Assembly: GCA_910587295.1 (NCBI GenBank)
Contig: CAJULP010000094.1
Span: forward strand, 1-64,000
Reading direction: 5' to 3'
Source of the DNA: an uncultured Lachnospiraceae bacterium
GTDB lineage: Bacteria > Bacillota > Clostridia > Lachnospirales > Lachnospiraceae
Length of the DNA: 64,000 bases
Shown: in pieces, positions 15,141 through 23,367 of the stretch
Layout of the letters: each line of letters starts with the position of its first letter
Position numbering within the stretch: the stretch's first letter is position 1
Position numbers and translations under genes: made by a program
Notes under the pieces: model-generated
What the model saw: the letters and a program-made list of their open reading frames with translations, nothing else
Told to the model about the DNA's origin: nothing
The model's database searches: none

Positions 15141-16067
15141 TTGTTTAACTATTTATCATGGAATGAAATCAACTCAAAAGAACACCGCGCTAAAGTTGCT
15201 GTCCTTTTGCACAATGAGCGCATAAACGCAAATTTAACGTTGGAAGCTTTGGAAGAAAAAACGGGAAAATCAAAACCGACCGTTCAATCATGGGAAAAAG
15301 GGTGGTTTTATAAAACGGGGGAAAATATTCTTCCATCGCTTGAATGCCTGTCAATTTTATCCGATCTGTATGAATGCTCTCCTGAATACATCCTTTGTCT
15401 TGAGTCCGAAAAGACAAAAGCCAAGACAGATATAAGCAGCACCATAGGTCTGACAGAAGACAGCATCAATATTCTACAAAAACTATTTTCTGATGAACTT
15501 TCCATGCCATCAGAAAGGGCATGGACGGAACTTCCTGATAGTTATAATCCATACAGGTTTTTTCTTGATCAGGAGTGGAAAATCGTGCTCCTTTCGTTTC
15601 TGAATTTTTTTATACAAAACATAGAACAATTTTCCGATTTTCTCTCAAGGAGGCGTCCTCTTTCTCTTCTTCAAAAGGGATTGGAAAAAGAGAAAGACCG
15701 TTCAATGCTAAGAGAAGCATACATTTCTGTGCGAAATGCAATACATGAGGATCCTGATAATGCTATAAAAGAACCAATATCCTTGACTAATTTATTAGCT
15801 GCACAATCATTGATGGATTATCTAGACCGCTTTAATTTTGAGCGTGCTGCTGAACTTGATGCTTTGTTTTGGAAGTATCTTCCTGTTCTGACACCTATTC
15901 ATTTAAAGCAGTCTGACTATGCCATAAGCGAAACGTTTATGGATATCGTCAAAAGTTATTTTGACGATGTTTTTAATAAAACAGAAAAATATCATGACTT
16001 CGTTGATAAATATAAAGCCACTGACTACATTAAACCCTTGCAAATTGTCCGCCCTTCAAACGATTGA
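15141..16067 (+). CDS. XRE-type HTH regulator with long C-terminal domain
   Basis: The 308-residue protein starts with a lambda-repressor-like HTH: RAKVAVLLHNERINANLTLEALEEKTG, KSKPTVQSWEKG, and SLECLSILSDLYECSPEYIL (about residues 15-90). The C-terminal 200 residues are helical and not recognised; no protease or peptide-binding motif was seen. The TTG start is supported by GGAGG nine bases upstream. It is transcribed away from the phage early operon, the usual place for the lysogeny repressor, and is flanked by dyads that could be its operators. Repressor function is inference; no RecA-type cleavage site is evident. Confidence 0.7.
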   Translation: MFNYLSWNEINSKEHRAKVAVLLHNERINANLTLEALEEKTGKSKPTVQSWEKGWFYKTGENILPSLECLSILSDLYECSPEYILCLESEKTKAKTDISSTIGLTEDSINILQKLFSDELSMPSERAWTELPDSYNPYRFFLDQEWKIVLLSFLNFFIQNIEQFSDFLSRRRPLSLLQKGLEKEKDRSMLREAYISVRNAIHEDPDNAIKEPISLTNLLAAQSLMDYLDRFNFERAAELDALFWKYLPVLTPIHLKQSDYAISETFMDIVKSYFDDVFNKTEKYHDFVDKYKATDYIKPLQIVRPSND

Positions 16068-16148
16068 CTAACGCAAGTGAACGTAAATTTACATAAGAGT
16101 AAACTCTCAATTATGCATCTTTGTTCCCAATCGAATATGCATCAAATA

Positions 16149-16201
16149 AAAAAACCGGAGCTATTACCTCTGCCACTTCTGTGGCTTAGTAACAACTCCG
16201 G
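16149..16201 (-). terminator. Strong Rho-independent terminator of the DUF6076-like operon
   Basis: The minus strand forms CCGGAG...CTCCGG with an inner GCCAC/GTGGC stem and then TTTTTTTATTT. It lies about 50 bases after the stop of the 59-aa gene at 16248 and ends that leftward unit. The region 16068-16148 has no other feature. Confidence 0.85.
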
Positions 16202-16247
16202 CAATTTGGTATCTCAACAATGTGGATCCTTGGCTCGGTAGATGTTG

Positions 16248-16427
16248 TTATATTTTTTCTCTCATATCCTCAATCTGTCTCTCTAAATCTGACAAGAGTA
16301 TTGTTTTTCTTACATTCCCGTCTTTTACTTCGAGTAGTTCCTCCCCATCATCATTTCTAATGTAATCCATGATTCTTGGCTTAATCTGATTGTCGCTCCG
16401 ATTATCCCTTATAATTCCTCTCTTCAT
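16248..16427 (-). CDS. Small 59-aa protein of unknown function
   Basis: The frame starts at ATG 16427, eight bases after GGAGG, and ends at TAA 16248. The peptide begins MKRGIIRDNRSDNQI and ends RQIEDMREKI; it is highly charged and probably helical at the end. It is the last gene of a three-gene leftward unit and is followed by a strong terminator. No family is recognised. Confidence 0.6.
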   Translation of the reverse strand: MKRGIIRDNRSDNQIKPRIMDYIRNDDGEELLEVKDGNVRKTILLSDLERQIEDMREKI

Positions 16428-16522
16428 TTAGCAGCCCTCCTTTTTAACCAAATGGTGTTTCTTCATTCTCACCGTCAAAATCATCCTGCATAAAGGTATC
16501 AAACGTACATTTTATTCCACCT

Positions 16523-17422
16523 TTACCGTTCTTGCATTCGAAAAAACTCTACCAAACCAGTGACTTTCTTTTCCCTTTCAATTTCACTGCATATTTCTGG
16601 ATTCTGAGCTAAAAATTCAGATATCCTTTGATACCAAATAACATACTCTGATGCAATTGAATAACGTTCAAAGGCATCATCGGCCTTCTCCGCCTCAAAT
16701 AAATCCTTGGCTTCTGCATACCACTCGATGTTTTCCCGTGCCTTGGTTTTGGCGTGATCCTCAAACAGCTTAAGCATCTGTTCAAGAACGGAAAAGTAAT
16801 CGTCCTGGGTAACCACAGAATCTAAAATCTGCTCTACGGTCTTACCTTTGATTTCAATCGGTTGTTTTTCTGCCTTCAAACCATAGACGCGAGAACCATC
16901 CTCATATGTGGCTACTACATCGCCAAAACTTATGTTCATATCCAGAGGAAGTGATGTATTGCGGAACTTCTCCAGATTACGTTTTAGTGCAAGAGTATTT
17001 CTGGCAGTATTGTAATTGATAGCTGCTGAGACTGTGTTCAGCCATTCATCCGTTGTAACATCATCTGTTTCCCCCATCATGAGTGGTTTCATGATAAGTG
17101 GTTTAAGCTGCATGAATAGCAGTGCCGCAGTTTGGGAATCTCTAGTATCGATTTTCCCATTGAACCAATCAACAACCATGCTCTCTTCACTATCGTTGAC
17201 CGCCTCAATCAAAAGTTCCCGAATAATAGCAGCATCGTTAGTGGGAACATAATTAGCGCCTTTTTCTTTGAAATCCTCTGGGTTACATAGCACCAATTTC
17301 TTTTGCAAAAAAGAGTATTTCTTACGAAGCAAGCGTTTCTTGGCTTCTTCATAATTTTCCCAACTGTAGTGATGGATAATTTCATCGTATATAGCCTGCA
17401 GGCTGACTTTATTTTCATTCAT
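16523..17422 (-). CDS. Uncharacterised 299-aa protein, probable frameshift near its end
   Basis: The protein is mostly helical with no recognised domain; notable runs are YSWENYEEAKKRLLRKKYSF and FGDVVATYEDGSRVYGL. It follows the DUF6076-like gene by 82 bases and precedes a small ORF. The frame stops at 16523, but a one-base shift at a TTTTTTC run (about 16548) gives an open continuation reading ECKNGKGGIKCTFDTFMQDD and stopping at 16444, next to the ribosome site of the following gene. The CxNGxGGIKC-like tail looks like genuine protein, so the gene is probably frameshifted or the tail was lost recently. Confidence 0.6.
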   Translation of the reverse strand: MNENKVSLQAIYDEIIHHYSWENYEEAKKRLLRKKYSFLQKKLVLCNPEDFKEKGANYVPTNDAAIIRELLIEAVNDSEESMVVDWFNGKIDTRDSQTAALLFMQLKPLIMKPLMMGETDDVTTDEWLNTVSAAINYNTARNTLALKRNLEKFRNTSLPLDMNISFGDVVATYEDGSRVYGLKAEKQPIEIKGKTVEQILDSVVTQDDYFSVLEQMLKLFEDHAKTKARENIEWYAEAKDLFEAEKADDAFERYSIASEYVIWYQRISEFLAQNPEICSEIEREKKVTGLVEFFRMQER

Positions 17423-17504
17423 GGCATTCTGCCTCCTTTCTATGAGATATTCTAACGCTAAAAGGCAATATTAGCGAGGAACGTAAAATCCCTATTTCCG
17501 TTCC

Positions 17505-18539
17505 TCAGTCTCCATTCAGATGGTTATCAAAGGAAGTGAGCCACTCCAGTATTCCATCCACAGAAACCGTTCCGTCCTCTTTCTGTTTCTTTCTTACCTT
17601 CATCCCTTCTGTAAGTTCCGTGAGACGCTCACGCAATACAATATCATCCGGGTGGCGTTTGACCGCCATCTTTAGCCGCATATACAGTCTACGGTATTCT
17701 TTGGTAAGGATATCATTCTTCATCTTTTTGACTCTGGTTGCATTGGCTCCTACATCCCGGCATGCCTTTGTTTCGTCTTGGGGCGCAGGATATCCGCAGT
17801 ACACCGAATCAGATCTTCCCACTGGCACAAAGTAGTTTCCACAATTCTTACACTCCACAAACTTTGTATTGGCATCCATAGCATGGGCAGCCTCAAACAA
17901 AATCAGCGATATGGATGACTTAATCGTGTAGATGGAGTGGAACGAGTCATCAAAAAACATAATGTGGAAATCAATGTGCTGGAAATCTGTATTAGTCGCA
18001 TACAGCCCCCAGAATGCCATCACCTGATCCTCTTCGTATTCCTCGCCGGATACCAGCATATTAAAAGAGTGCTTGAATGCCACATAGCTGTCTGCATACG
18101 CAGCATAGGCAGACAACAAAGTCTGACCGATGGTGCCGATACCAAATTCATCAAAGCCTGTTTTCTCCAAAATGAAGGATTTGACCTGGCTTGTGTCCTT
18201 ATCCCCATTCATCAGGGCAATAGGACCTTTCAATTTCTCTTCATTTTCCCGTATGAAATCAGCTATGAAAGTAGAAAAATCTGTGAGGATCATGACTGCG
18301 GTGACTACCCCAAACTTTGCCAGACAGACTTCATAGAGACTCATAAGAGCATGACTGCCATTTCCATTCAAATCTGTATCGTGGAAATAGGGATTCTCCA
18401 TGATGAGAGGCTTTATTTCTGTGGGGCGAAGTCTTGCGTACTCACAAACCATACCGCCAACCGGATATACATTGATGATGTCGCCCATCATCACAATATT
18501 TTTCTTACCGTCAAAATCTACATTCAAACCAACATCCAT
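17505..18539 (-). CDS. DUF6076-like protein with C-terminal zinc ribbon
   Basis: The 344-residue protein has a non-recognised N-terminal half and a C-terminal Cys-rich module: VECKNCGNYFVPVGRSDSVYC, then GYPAPQDETKACRDVG and a basic helix (TRVKKMKNDILTKEYRRLY). This matches the pattern of the DUF6076 group, found mainly in Clostridia, whose function is unknown. ATG 18539 follows AGGAGG by eight bases, and a promoter is visible at 18626-18653. It leads a three-gene unit inside the accessory arm of the element. Family assignment is from memory of the motif. Confidence 0.6.
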   Translation of the reverse strand: MDVGLNVDFDGKKNIVMMGDIINVYPVGGMVCEYARLRPTEIKPLIMENPYFHDTDLNGNGSHALMSLYEVCLAKFGVVTAVMILTDFSTFIADFIRENEEKLKGPIALMNGDKDTSQVKSFILEKTGFDEFGIGTIGQTLLSAYAAYADSYVAFKHSFNMLVSGEEYEEDQVMAFWGLYATNTDFQHIDFHIMFFDDSFHSIYTIKSSISLILFEAAHAMDANTKFVECKNCGNYFVPVGRSDSVYCGYPAPQDETKACRDVGANATRVKKMKNDILTKEYRRLYMRLKMAVKRHPDDIVLRERLTELTEGMKVRKKQKEDGTVSVDGILEWLTSFDNHLNGD

Positions 18540-18625
18540 GCTGTATACCTCCTGTTATCAATTGCTATTTGATACTAAAACAGGCAGCTGTAAACAATCG
18601 CTTGTTTCTCATATCTGTTGATAAC

Positions 18626-18653
18626 ATTATATCAAATTCCGTTCTGTAAGCAA
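18626..18653 (-). promoter_or_regulatory. Promoter of the DUF6076-like operon
   Basis: On the minus strand TTGCTT (18648-18653) and TATAAT (18626-18631) are 16 bases apart, about 90 bases before the ATG at 18539. Confidence 0.65.
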
Positions 18654-18919
18654 TAGATACAATAAATATCGTCTGCTAACATTTCTGAGATATAAATTGT
18701 TAACACTCCATCATATCTGGCATTCAAGCTATATGCCAAGGGCATACCCTAGTACATCTATGTACTACACCCTGCGCCATACTGCACACACCTCTGCTTT
18801 CGACATTTTTCTTTGCTCTATTATATGCATGTCCACTGCAATTATTTTCATATTTTGGAATTTTTTTCATATACTTTATTTTGAAATGCTTTCTTTTCTA
18901 AAATAATTTCTGTGTTATT

Positions 18920-18938
18920 TTGTTCGCTAACTTGCTAA
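18920..18938. repeat. 19-bp direct repeat, copy 1
   Basis: The sequence TTGTTCGCTAACTTGCTAA recurs at 20246-20264 with one difference (C for T). The two copies are in the same orientation and flank the ImmA/IrrE-HTH gene pair. Each copy contains GCTAA twice, suggesting a protein-binding site. Confidence 0.6.
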
Positions 18939-18948
18939 CTGCTTGGGC

Positions 18949-18980
18949 AAAAAAATATGCGGACTGTGGCAATCCGCATA
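18949..18980 (-). terminator. Terminator of the ImmA/IrrE gene
   Basis: The minus strand reads TATGCGGATTGCC then ACAGTCCGCATA followed by TTTTTTT, a 9-10 bp stem with a U-run, just after the stop at 18995. Confidence 0.85.
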
Positions 18981-18994
18981 CTTCCTGTCAGAAA

Positions 18995-19774
18995 TCATAC
19001 GCAAAGCTGTGTGGCAATCATATTCAGCACATCACTGCTCATCTGGACATCCTGTGGTATATAGCCAAGCTGCTTCAGCCGGTATGATGCGGCTTCAAAA
19101 GACACATTAAACACATTTGAAACCCTGGCCGCAGTGATATAATTTCTGAAAATTGCCTTAGTGGTTTTTACGCTTTCAGCAACCTGCCTTACCATTGACA
19201 CAGGCATAAGGATTGCGGAAGATAAGGCATTCGCCTGCCACTCCATCCAGTCCTTGTCTGTCCATATTTCCGAATTCCTTGCATCCATTTTCTTTGTGTC
19301 TATCCGGCACTGCACCATTGGTATCGGGGCTTCCCCGATATAATCAAATATTGTCATCTGATTAGGATCATAAGCAAAATACTCTTTATGGAGGAACTCG
19401 TGGCTTGCCTCATGCCCCATGGTAAAACGGTACCGGTGTTCCTGGTTCTCCGCTAAAAGAGTCTTGTCAATGATCACGGTATGGGCTTTTGCACTGATAT
19501 AATCTGCACATTCTCGCTGCGGGTCGTAAACCGGCACTTTGTCCGTGTCATTGAAAACCGTCATTCCAAGATAAACTCCGCAATGCGATAAATATTGAAA
19601 GTCCTGATCCATCCCAAGATAATTCTGCGCAAATGAATCAATATCAATCTCTTGTGGGGTTTCCAAAGCATCCGGCATAAAATCCCCGACAAGATTCTCA
19701 CCGATCAAATCTATTTCTTTCCTGCTCAATACCGGAGCTCCCGATTTTTTTCTTGTTATAACTGGTCTATACAT
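18995..19774 (-). CDS. ImmA/IrrE family metallopeptidase
   Basis: The 259-residue protein carries the zinc-protease motif HEASH (in FTMGHEASHEFLHKEY), followed by WMEWQANALSSAILMP, the third-ligand region of the ImmA/IrrE (DUF955) family. The C-terminal part (VSNVFNVSFEAASYRLKQLG) is the usual HTH-like tail. In ICEBs1 and related elements ImmA cleaves the partner HTH repressor ImmR and so induces the element. Here the partner is the HTH gene 10 bases upstream in the same transcript. Confidence 0.9.
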   Translation of the reverse strand: MYRPVITRKKSGAPVLSRKEIDLIGENLVGDFMPDALETPQEIDIDSFAQNYLGMDQDFQYLSHCGVYLGMTVFNDTDKVPVYDPQRECADYISAKAHTVIIDKTLLAENQEHRYRFTMGHEASHEFLHKEYFAYDPNQMTIFDYIGEAPIPMVQCRIDTKKMDARNSEIWTDKDWMEWQANALSSAILMPVSMVRQVAESVKTTKAIFRNYITAARVSNVFNVSFEAASYRLKQLGYIPQDVQMSSDVLNMIATQLCV

Positions 19775-19784
19775 ATATAGGCTC

Positions 19785-20153
19785 TTACCCCTTTCGCTTT
19801 CTCAGTTCTTCAACAAACTGGTTCCATTCTTCTTCTCCTGCATCCAAGTCCCTGGCGGTCCTCAGCGCAGCACTGACATAATCTCTCTCCATGATGTATT
19901 CAGGAAGGTCGGGTGCCACAGCGTTCCGTTTCTTACCGGCCAAGTTGAACATAAGCTCACGTTCCTCATTTGACAAATCTAATATTTTTGCGAGTTGGGT
20001 AAGTTTCTCCATATCAAAAGGGTTTCGCCTGTCTTTTTCCACATCTGTTAAAAATGGAGCTGATACGCCAAGCATATCTGCCATCTTCCTTAATGTAATT
20101 TGTTTCTCGACTCTCTTCTGGCTTATGAATTCTCCAAAATTCGCATACATCAT
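19785..20153 (-). CDS. XRE-family HTH regulator (ImmR-like partner)
   Basis: The 122-residue protein has a clear N-terminal HTH: FGEFISQKRVEKQITLRKMADMLGV, SAPFLTDVEKDRRNPFDMEKL (about residues 6-65). The C-terminal half is helical and acidic. ATG 20153 is used because AAGGTG lies six bases upstream; GTG 20162 is also in frame. It shares a promoter with the ImmA/IrrE gene. A repeat rich in GCTAA lies just downstream of the -10 box, which suggests autoregulation, and cleavage by the partner peptidase is the likely control. Confidence 0.8.
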   Translation of the reverse strand: MMYANFGEFISQKRVEKQITLRKMADMLGVSAPFLTDVEKDRRNPFDMEKLTQLAKILDLSNEERELMFNLAGKKRNAVAPDLPEYIMERDYVSAALRTARDLDAGEEEWNQFVEELRKRKG

Positions 20154-20245
20154 ACTCTTCACCTTTTCTTCTCTCTTCTTCGTTTTGTTTTTCGTTCTTC
20201 TTTTCGTATTCTCTTTTTTAGGTGTTAATATTTTAGCACGCTTGC

Positions 20246-20264
20246 TTGTTCGCTAACCTGCTAA
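20246..20264. repeat. 19-bp direct repeat, copy 2 (operator candidate)
   Basis: This is the second copy of the repeat at 18920-18938. It begins five bases downstream of the -10 box of the HTH promoter, at the expected transcription start. A further TGCTAA/TTAGCA pair spans about 20232-20264. Confidence 0.6.
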
Positions 20265-20268
20265 TTTG

Positions 20269-20297
20269 AGTATATAGAAAATGGGAGAGAATGTCAA
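20269..20297 (-). promoter_or_regulatory. Consensus promoter of the HTH-ImmA/IrrE unit
   Basis: The minus strand has a perfect TTGACA (20292-20297), a 17-base spacer and TATACT (20269-20274). The 160 bases from 20298 to 20457 hold nothing else clear; no strong terminator was found for the McrC-like gene. Confidence 0.85.
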
Positions 20298-20457
20298 TCA
20301 TTTTTTTTGAAAAAGTTTTATCCTCTCCCGTTAATGCAAATAATCATATGGAGTAATTGCATCTTTTCTTACTTGTCCTTACCCTTACATCTCTTTAATT
20401 TGTCCCATACAACCATACTATTATCCTTAAAATTTACCAAATACATTTAGGACTCTG

Positions 20458-21735
20458 TTATATAATAGCCATTATATCAGAGGCCATCTTTCGGCAGAAA
20501 AACGTTATATCTCCCTGCTTTGTTATTGTTCCAAAGGCCACATTAATAACAGCTATTGTTATATCTTCAATTTCATACACTGATAAGCATGAAACACTTC
20601 CAGATTCACGATCGCATGAAGTCGCAGTCGGATATGCTAAAAATATTTTTTTTGCCCCCGTAGCACGGCAAAAAGCAAATGCCTCATACAAATCGGATCT
20701 TTCAATTTCTACAGTACCCCCTTCTGGTAAAACTTTGTACTTTGCATCAACCAAGAAAAGAGGTATATTAGATAAGCTACGCTTAACGACTGCTATATCA
20801 GGAAAAACATTCACCTTAAAGCTCTTTTCATCAATTTTCTTCACTCCCCAAGCGGTTTTTGCTTGTGGAATCGTTTTATAGCTATTGCCAAGTCCTATTT
20901 TCAATGCAATTGTTATAAGCCATTCCCATATTCTCCACGTATCTACTATAAAACTTGGCGACATTATTTCTCCGCTTTCCAAGGAACTTCCCATACCAGA
21001 AACAATATCAAAAGAAAGGTTATAAATCTCTGTCCATTCCTTATTTCGAGCAGGCACCCTTAACTTATTTGTTGATTCCAACGGCTGCTCACCCAATTCT
21101 TGAATTGCACGCAAAATGATCTGTTTAATGGAAACGTCCTTCACGTAGGGTAACACAATTTGCATGGCAGAGCGAATTGTGGCATTTAATGGGTTTATTT
21201 TATCAAACGATACTCTGCTCTGGGGAATTCCGTCTGGGTTCTTTTCAAAAGCTCTCTCGAAATCAATTTCCCCATCAATAGCAAAATCAGCAAATCGCTC
21301 TCTTCTATATTGACGTATCGGCTTTCTTTTATTATTTAGATACTCCCGTGCAAGTATTCTTCCGGCAATATCGTAAAGTGAATCTTTATATGCTGTGCTA
21401 GAATGAATATGTTCAGTTGTAATGATATTTCCATACTTTGAAAGCGCCGCAAGTAAAAAAAGTGATTCCTTCCAATCTCCATTTTGGGAATCATTGAGCA
21501 TTTTCGGTACTATCTCAATTTCAATTTCTTTTGAAAGCCTTATAGCCCCAGCGATGCCCAATGCACGAAGTTTTCCATCTGAAATCTCCAATACCCTCTT
21601 ATTTGTTTTTAATGACCGCTGAATGACAATATTAGCCCTATCTAATAGAACTTTTAAATTCTGAATTGTAACGTTTCCCGCGAATAAATTATCTAATATA
21701 ATTCCGCTACCGTACTCAACAAGTGATATTTTCAT
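20458..21735 (-). CDS. McrC-like nuclease subunit
   Basis: The 425-residue protein has the McrC layout: an N-terminal beta-rich region with GKLRALGIAGAIRLSKEIEIEIVPKM and a C-terminal PD-(D/E)XK nuclease with VFPDIAVVKR and LFLVDAKYKVL (Asp...Asp-x-Lys near residues 315 and 333). In McrBC the GTPase McrB forms a ring that is stimulated by McrC, which supplies the nuclease. ATG 21735 shares one base with the stop of the AAA gene (TGATG), with GGAGG seven bases upstream, so expression is coupled. It is the last gene of the six-gene leftward operon. Confidence 0.85.
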   Translation of the reverse strand: MKISLVEYGSGIILDNLFAGNVTIQNLKVLLDRANIVIQRSLKTNKRVLEISDGKLRALGIAGAIRLSKEIEIEIVPKMLNDSQNGDWKESLFLLAALSKYGNIITTEHIHSSTAYKDSLYDIAGRILAREYLNNKRKPIRQYRRERFADFAIDGEIDFERAFEKNPDGIPQSRVSFDKINPLNATIRSAMQIVLPYVKDVSIKQIILRAIQELGEQPLESTNKLRVPARNKEWTEIYNLSFDIVSGMGSSLESGEIMSPSFIVDTWRIWEWLITIALKIGLGNSYKTIPQAKTAWGVKKIDEKSFKVNVFPDIAVVKRSLSNIPLFLVDAKYKVLPEGGTVEIERSDLYEAFAFCRATGAKKIFLAYPTATSCDRESGSVSCLSVYEIEDITIAVINVAFGTITKQGDITFFCRKMASDIMAII

Positions 21736-22832
21736 CAATCGTCCTCCAATAACGAACGATACAATGCATATATATTATTGCGATCAATTGTTGCATGTGT
21801 AAGAACAAACTTTGTATCCCCAGCAAATGTTATTTCTTCTAAGGAATATGGTGACTCATCCTTTTCAGCATTCAAAATATAGGACAACGCATTAGGCTCT
21901 CCAAAAAATAATTCATCGATATGCGCATATATCATAGACCAGCAGTCCAGAATAAAATCCAACGCATCCGCCGTAGTTGTACCATGCGGTTCGGTAGACA
22001 TAAACACCCCTTGCCCAAGTTGGTATCCTGCACCTCTTCCAGCAATAATTTTCTTGTTAATAGATTCCAACCCCTTAATTGCAACATGGTATACATCTTG
22101 AACTGTAGGATTCATATCTGGTATCACATTTCCGCTTGTGACTCCAAATTTATCATAAAGTGGCTGATAGTCGGGATATAACATGATGCTCATCCATCTT
22201 CTCATAAATGCAACATCCAAAGGAGCCACAGAGACATCCGCTTGATTCATCGCTGCCAATATATATAAATGCGGTGAAAAAGCGTATTCCTCATTATTAT
22301 TAGTATTGGGACTTAGGATTTCAAAGTATTGAGTATTGGTAGCAGGAGAGTTATCATCTGCTAATCTCTTATCTGCTTCTATTGATACAATACTTCCTCC
22401 AAAAACCTCAATAGCCGGACCACGATTCAACTCATCAATAATCAAAAGAGCTGCACTGTCATCTTGTTTTGCATACTCATTTGCTCGATACAAAATCCCC
22501 TCACAAATCTGATATCCCTTATTTCCGTCAAGTCTTGGTGTTATTCCCGTGAGAAAATCCCTATATTTTGAATTCTGATGTAGTGTTGTCCTAAACACTT
22601 TTCGGTTGGTTCTTTGCATCATAGGTAAATTCCCAATTGTATTAACTGCCGGAACAGCAGGAATCGGAATGGCTGCCCCAGGTTGATGAGCCGGAGTCGC
22701 CGTAGCACTTGCTGCAGCTTCAAATGTCCTGGCAACATCATTCATTAACTTAGACTTCCCAGTTCCAGGAGCGCCCATTAATAAAACATTCTTTTTGGCC
22801 TGGAGACTTGCGAGAATACTAAACGCGTCCAT
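21735..22832 (-). CDS. McrB-like AAA+ GTPase/ATPase without N-terminal reader domain
   Basis: The 365-residue protein is almost all motor: Walker A LMGAPGTGKSKLM near residue 20, Walker B ALLIIDELNRGPA, and the McrB-type AAMNQADVSVAPLDVAFMRRW segment, where McrB has the NTxD GTP-specificity motif (here N-Q-A-D). Unlike most McrB proteins there is no N-terminal DNA-reader domain, since the P-loop begins about 18 residues from the start. Recognition may be supplied by the 179-aa protein upstream, whose gene overlaps by 14 bases. An unusual Ala-Pro-rich insertion (residues about 45-65) follows the P-loop helix. ATG 22832 follows GGAAGGAG by eight bases. Confidence 0.85.
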   Translation of the reverse strand: MDAFSILASLQAKKNVLLMGAPGTGKSKLMNDVARTFEAAASATATPAHQPGAAIPIPAVPAVNTIGNLPMMQRTNRKVFRTTLHQNSKYRDFLTGITPRLDGNKGYQICEGILYRANEYAKQDDSAALLIIDELNRGPAIEVFGGSIVSIEADKRLADDNSPATNTQYFEILSPNTNNNEEYAFSPHLYILAAMNQADVSVAPLDVAFMRRWMSIMLYPDYQPLYDKFGVTSGNVIPDMNPTVQDVYHVAIKGLESINKKIIAGRGAGYQLGQGVFMSTEPHGTTTADALDFILDCWSMIYAHIDELFFGEPNALSYILNAEKDESPYSLEEITFAGDTKFVLTHATIDRNNIYALYRSLLEDD

Positions 22833-23358
22833 TTGTATAGCTCCTTCCATTTTCTATATCCACATAACCCATGGCAGTCGAATTTACACTTCTTTGAGCA
22901 TTTAGTCCACTCAAAATAGGGCCCCTTATGGCAGGATGCCAGGCTTCATGCTGCAAAGAGGCCTGACTTGTAAAATAAGGGCTTACCCTTCCAGTGCTAT
23001 CCAATATAATAAGAAGGACGCAATCAGATGAATCATTGGGAATAACATCCTGCGGGAAACACTCATGGATTCTCCCAATACGAACCTCATTTGGACGAGC
23101 ATTTGTTGGAGGATGTATCTCAACTCTCGTATCAGCGTGATTAACCCACGAAAAATAACCACTCAAAATAGGGCCATTCTGAGTAAACATCCGCTGAAAT
23201 ACTGGAAAAAATTCGGTAGCAGGGCTAAAGCGCAAATCTCTTGCTCCACCACCGCTCGGTGTGATATTTGAAGTAGCAGTAAATTTGCTCAAATCCCCCT
23301 CTACAATTTTCTTGTAAATTACAAGTTTCACGTCTAAATTATTCGAAGATGTATCCAT
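22819..23358 (-). CDS. Uncharacterised 179-aa protein in the McrBC-like operon (candidate reader subunit)
   Basis: No family is recognised. The protein looks beta-rich, with KLVIYKKIVEGDLSKFTATS, a glycine-rich GGGARDLRF loop, SPATEFFPVFQRMF, and repeated ILSGYF/ILSGLN segments preceded by GP. It lies between a large adenine methyltransferase and the AAA motor, 9 bases after the former and overlapping the latter. Because the motor lacks its own DNA-reading domain, this protein may recognise the target site. A link to EcoRII-N or B3-like DNA-binding domains was considered from the early strand-and-glycine pattern but is not demonstrated. Start ATG 23358 is preceded by AGGAGGGGACA. Confidence 0.6.
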   Translation of the reverse strand: MDTSSNNLDVKLVIYKKIVEGDLSKFTATSNITPSGGGARDLRFSPATEFFPVFQRMFTQNGPILSGYFSWVNHADTRVEIHPPTNARPNEVRIGRIHECFPQDVIPNDSSDCVLLIILDSTGRVSPYFTSQASLQHEAWHPAIRGPILSGLNAQRSVNSTAMGYVDIENGRSYTNGRV

Positions 23359-23367
23359 TGTCCCCTC

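Larger units (their letters stand above)
18540..18994. other. Intergenic region with tandem dyads, a promoter and a terminator
   Basis: This 455-base stretch holds the promoter of the DUF6076-like unit (18626-18653), two neighbouring perfect dyads, TATGCC-AAG-GGCATA (18732-18746) and TAGTACAT-CT-ATGTACTA (18750-18767), a 19-base repeat (18920-18938), and the terminator of the ImmA/IrrE gene (18949-18980). The DNA is very AT-rich from 18,790 to 18,910. No gene is supported. Confidence 0.5.
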
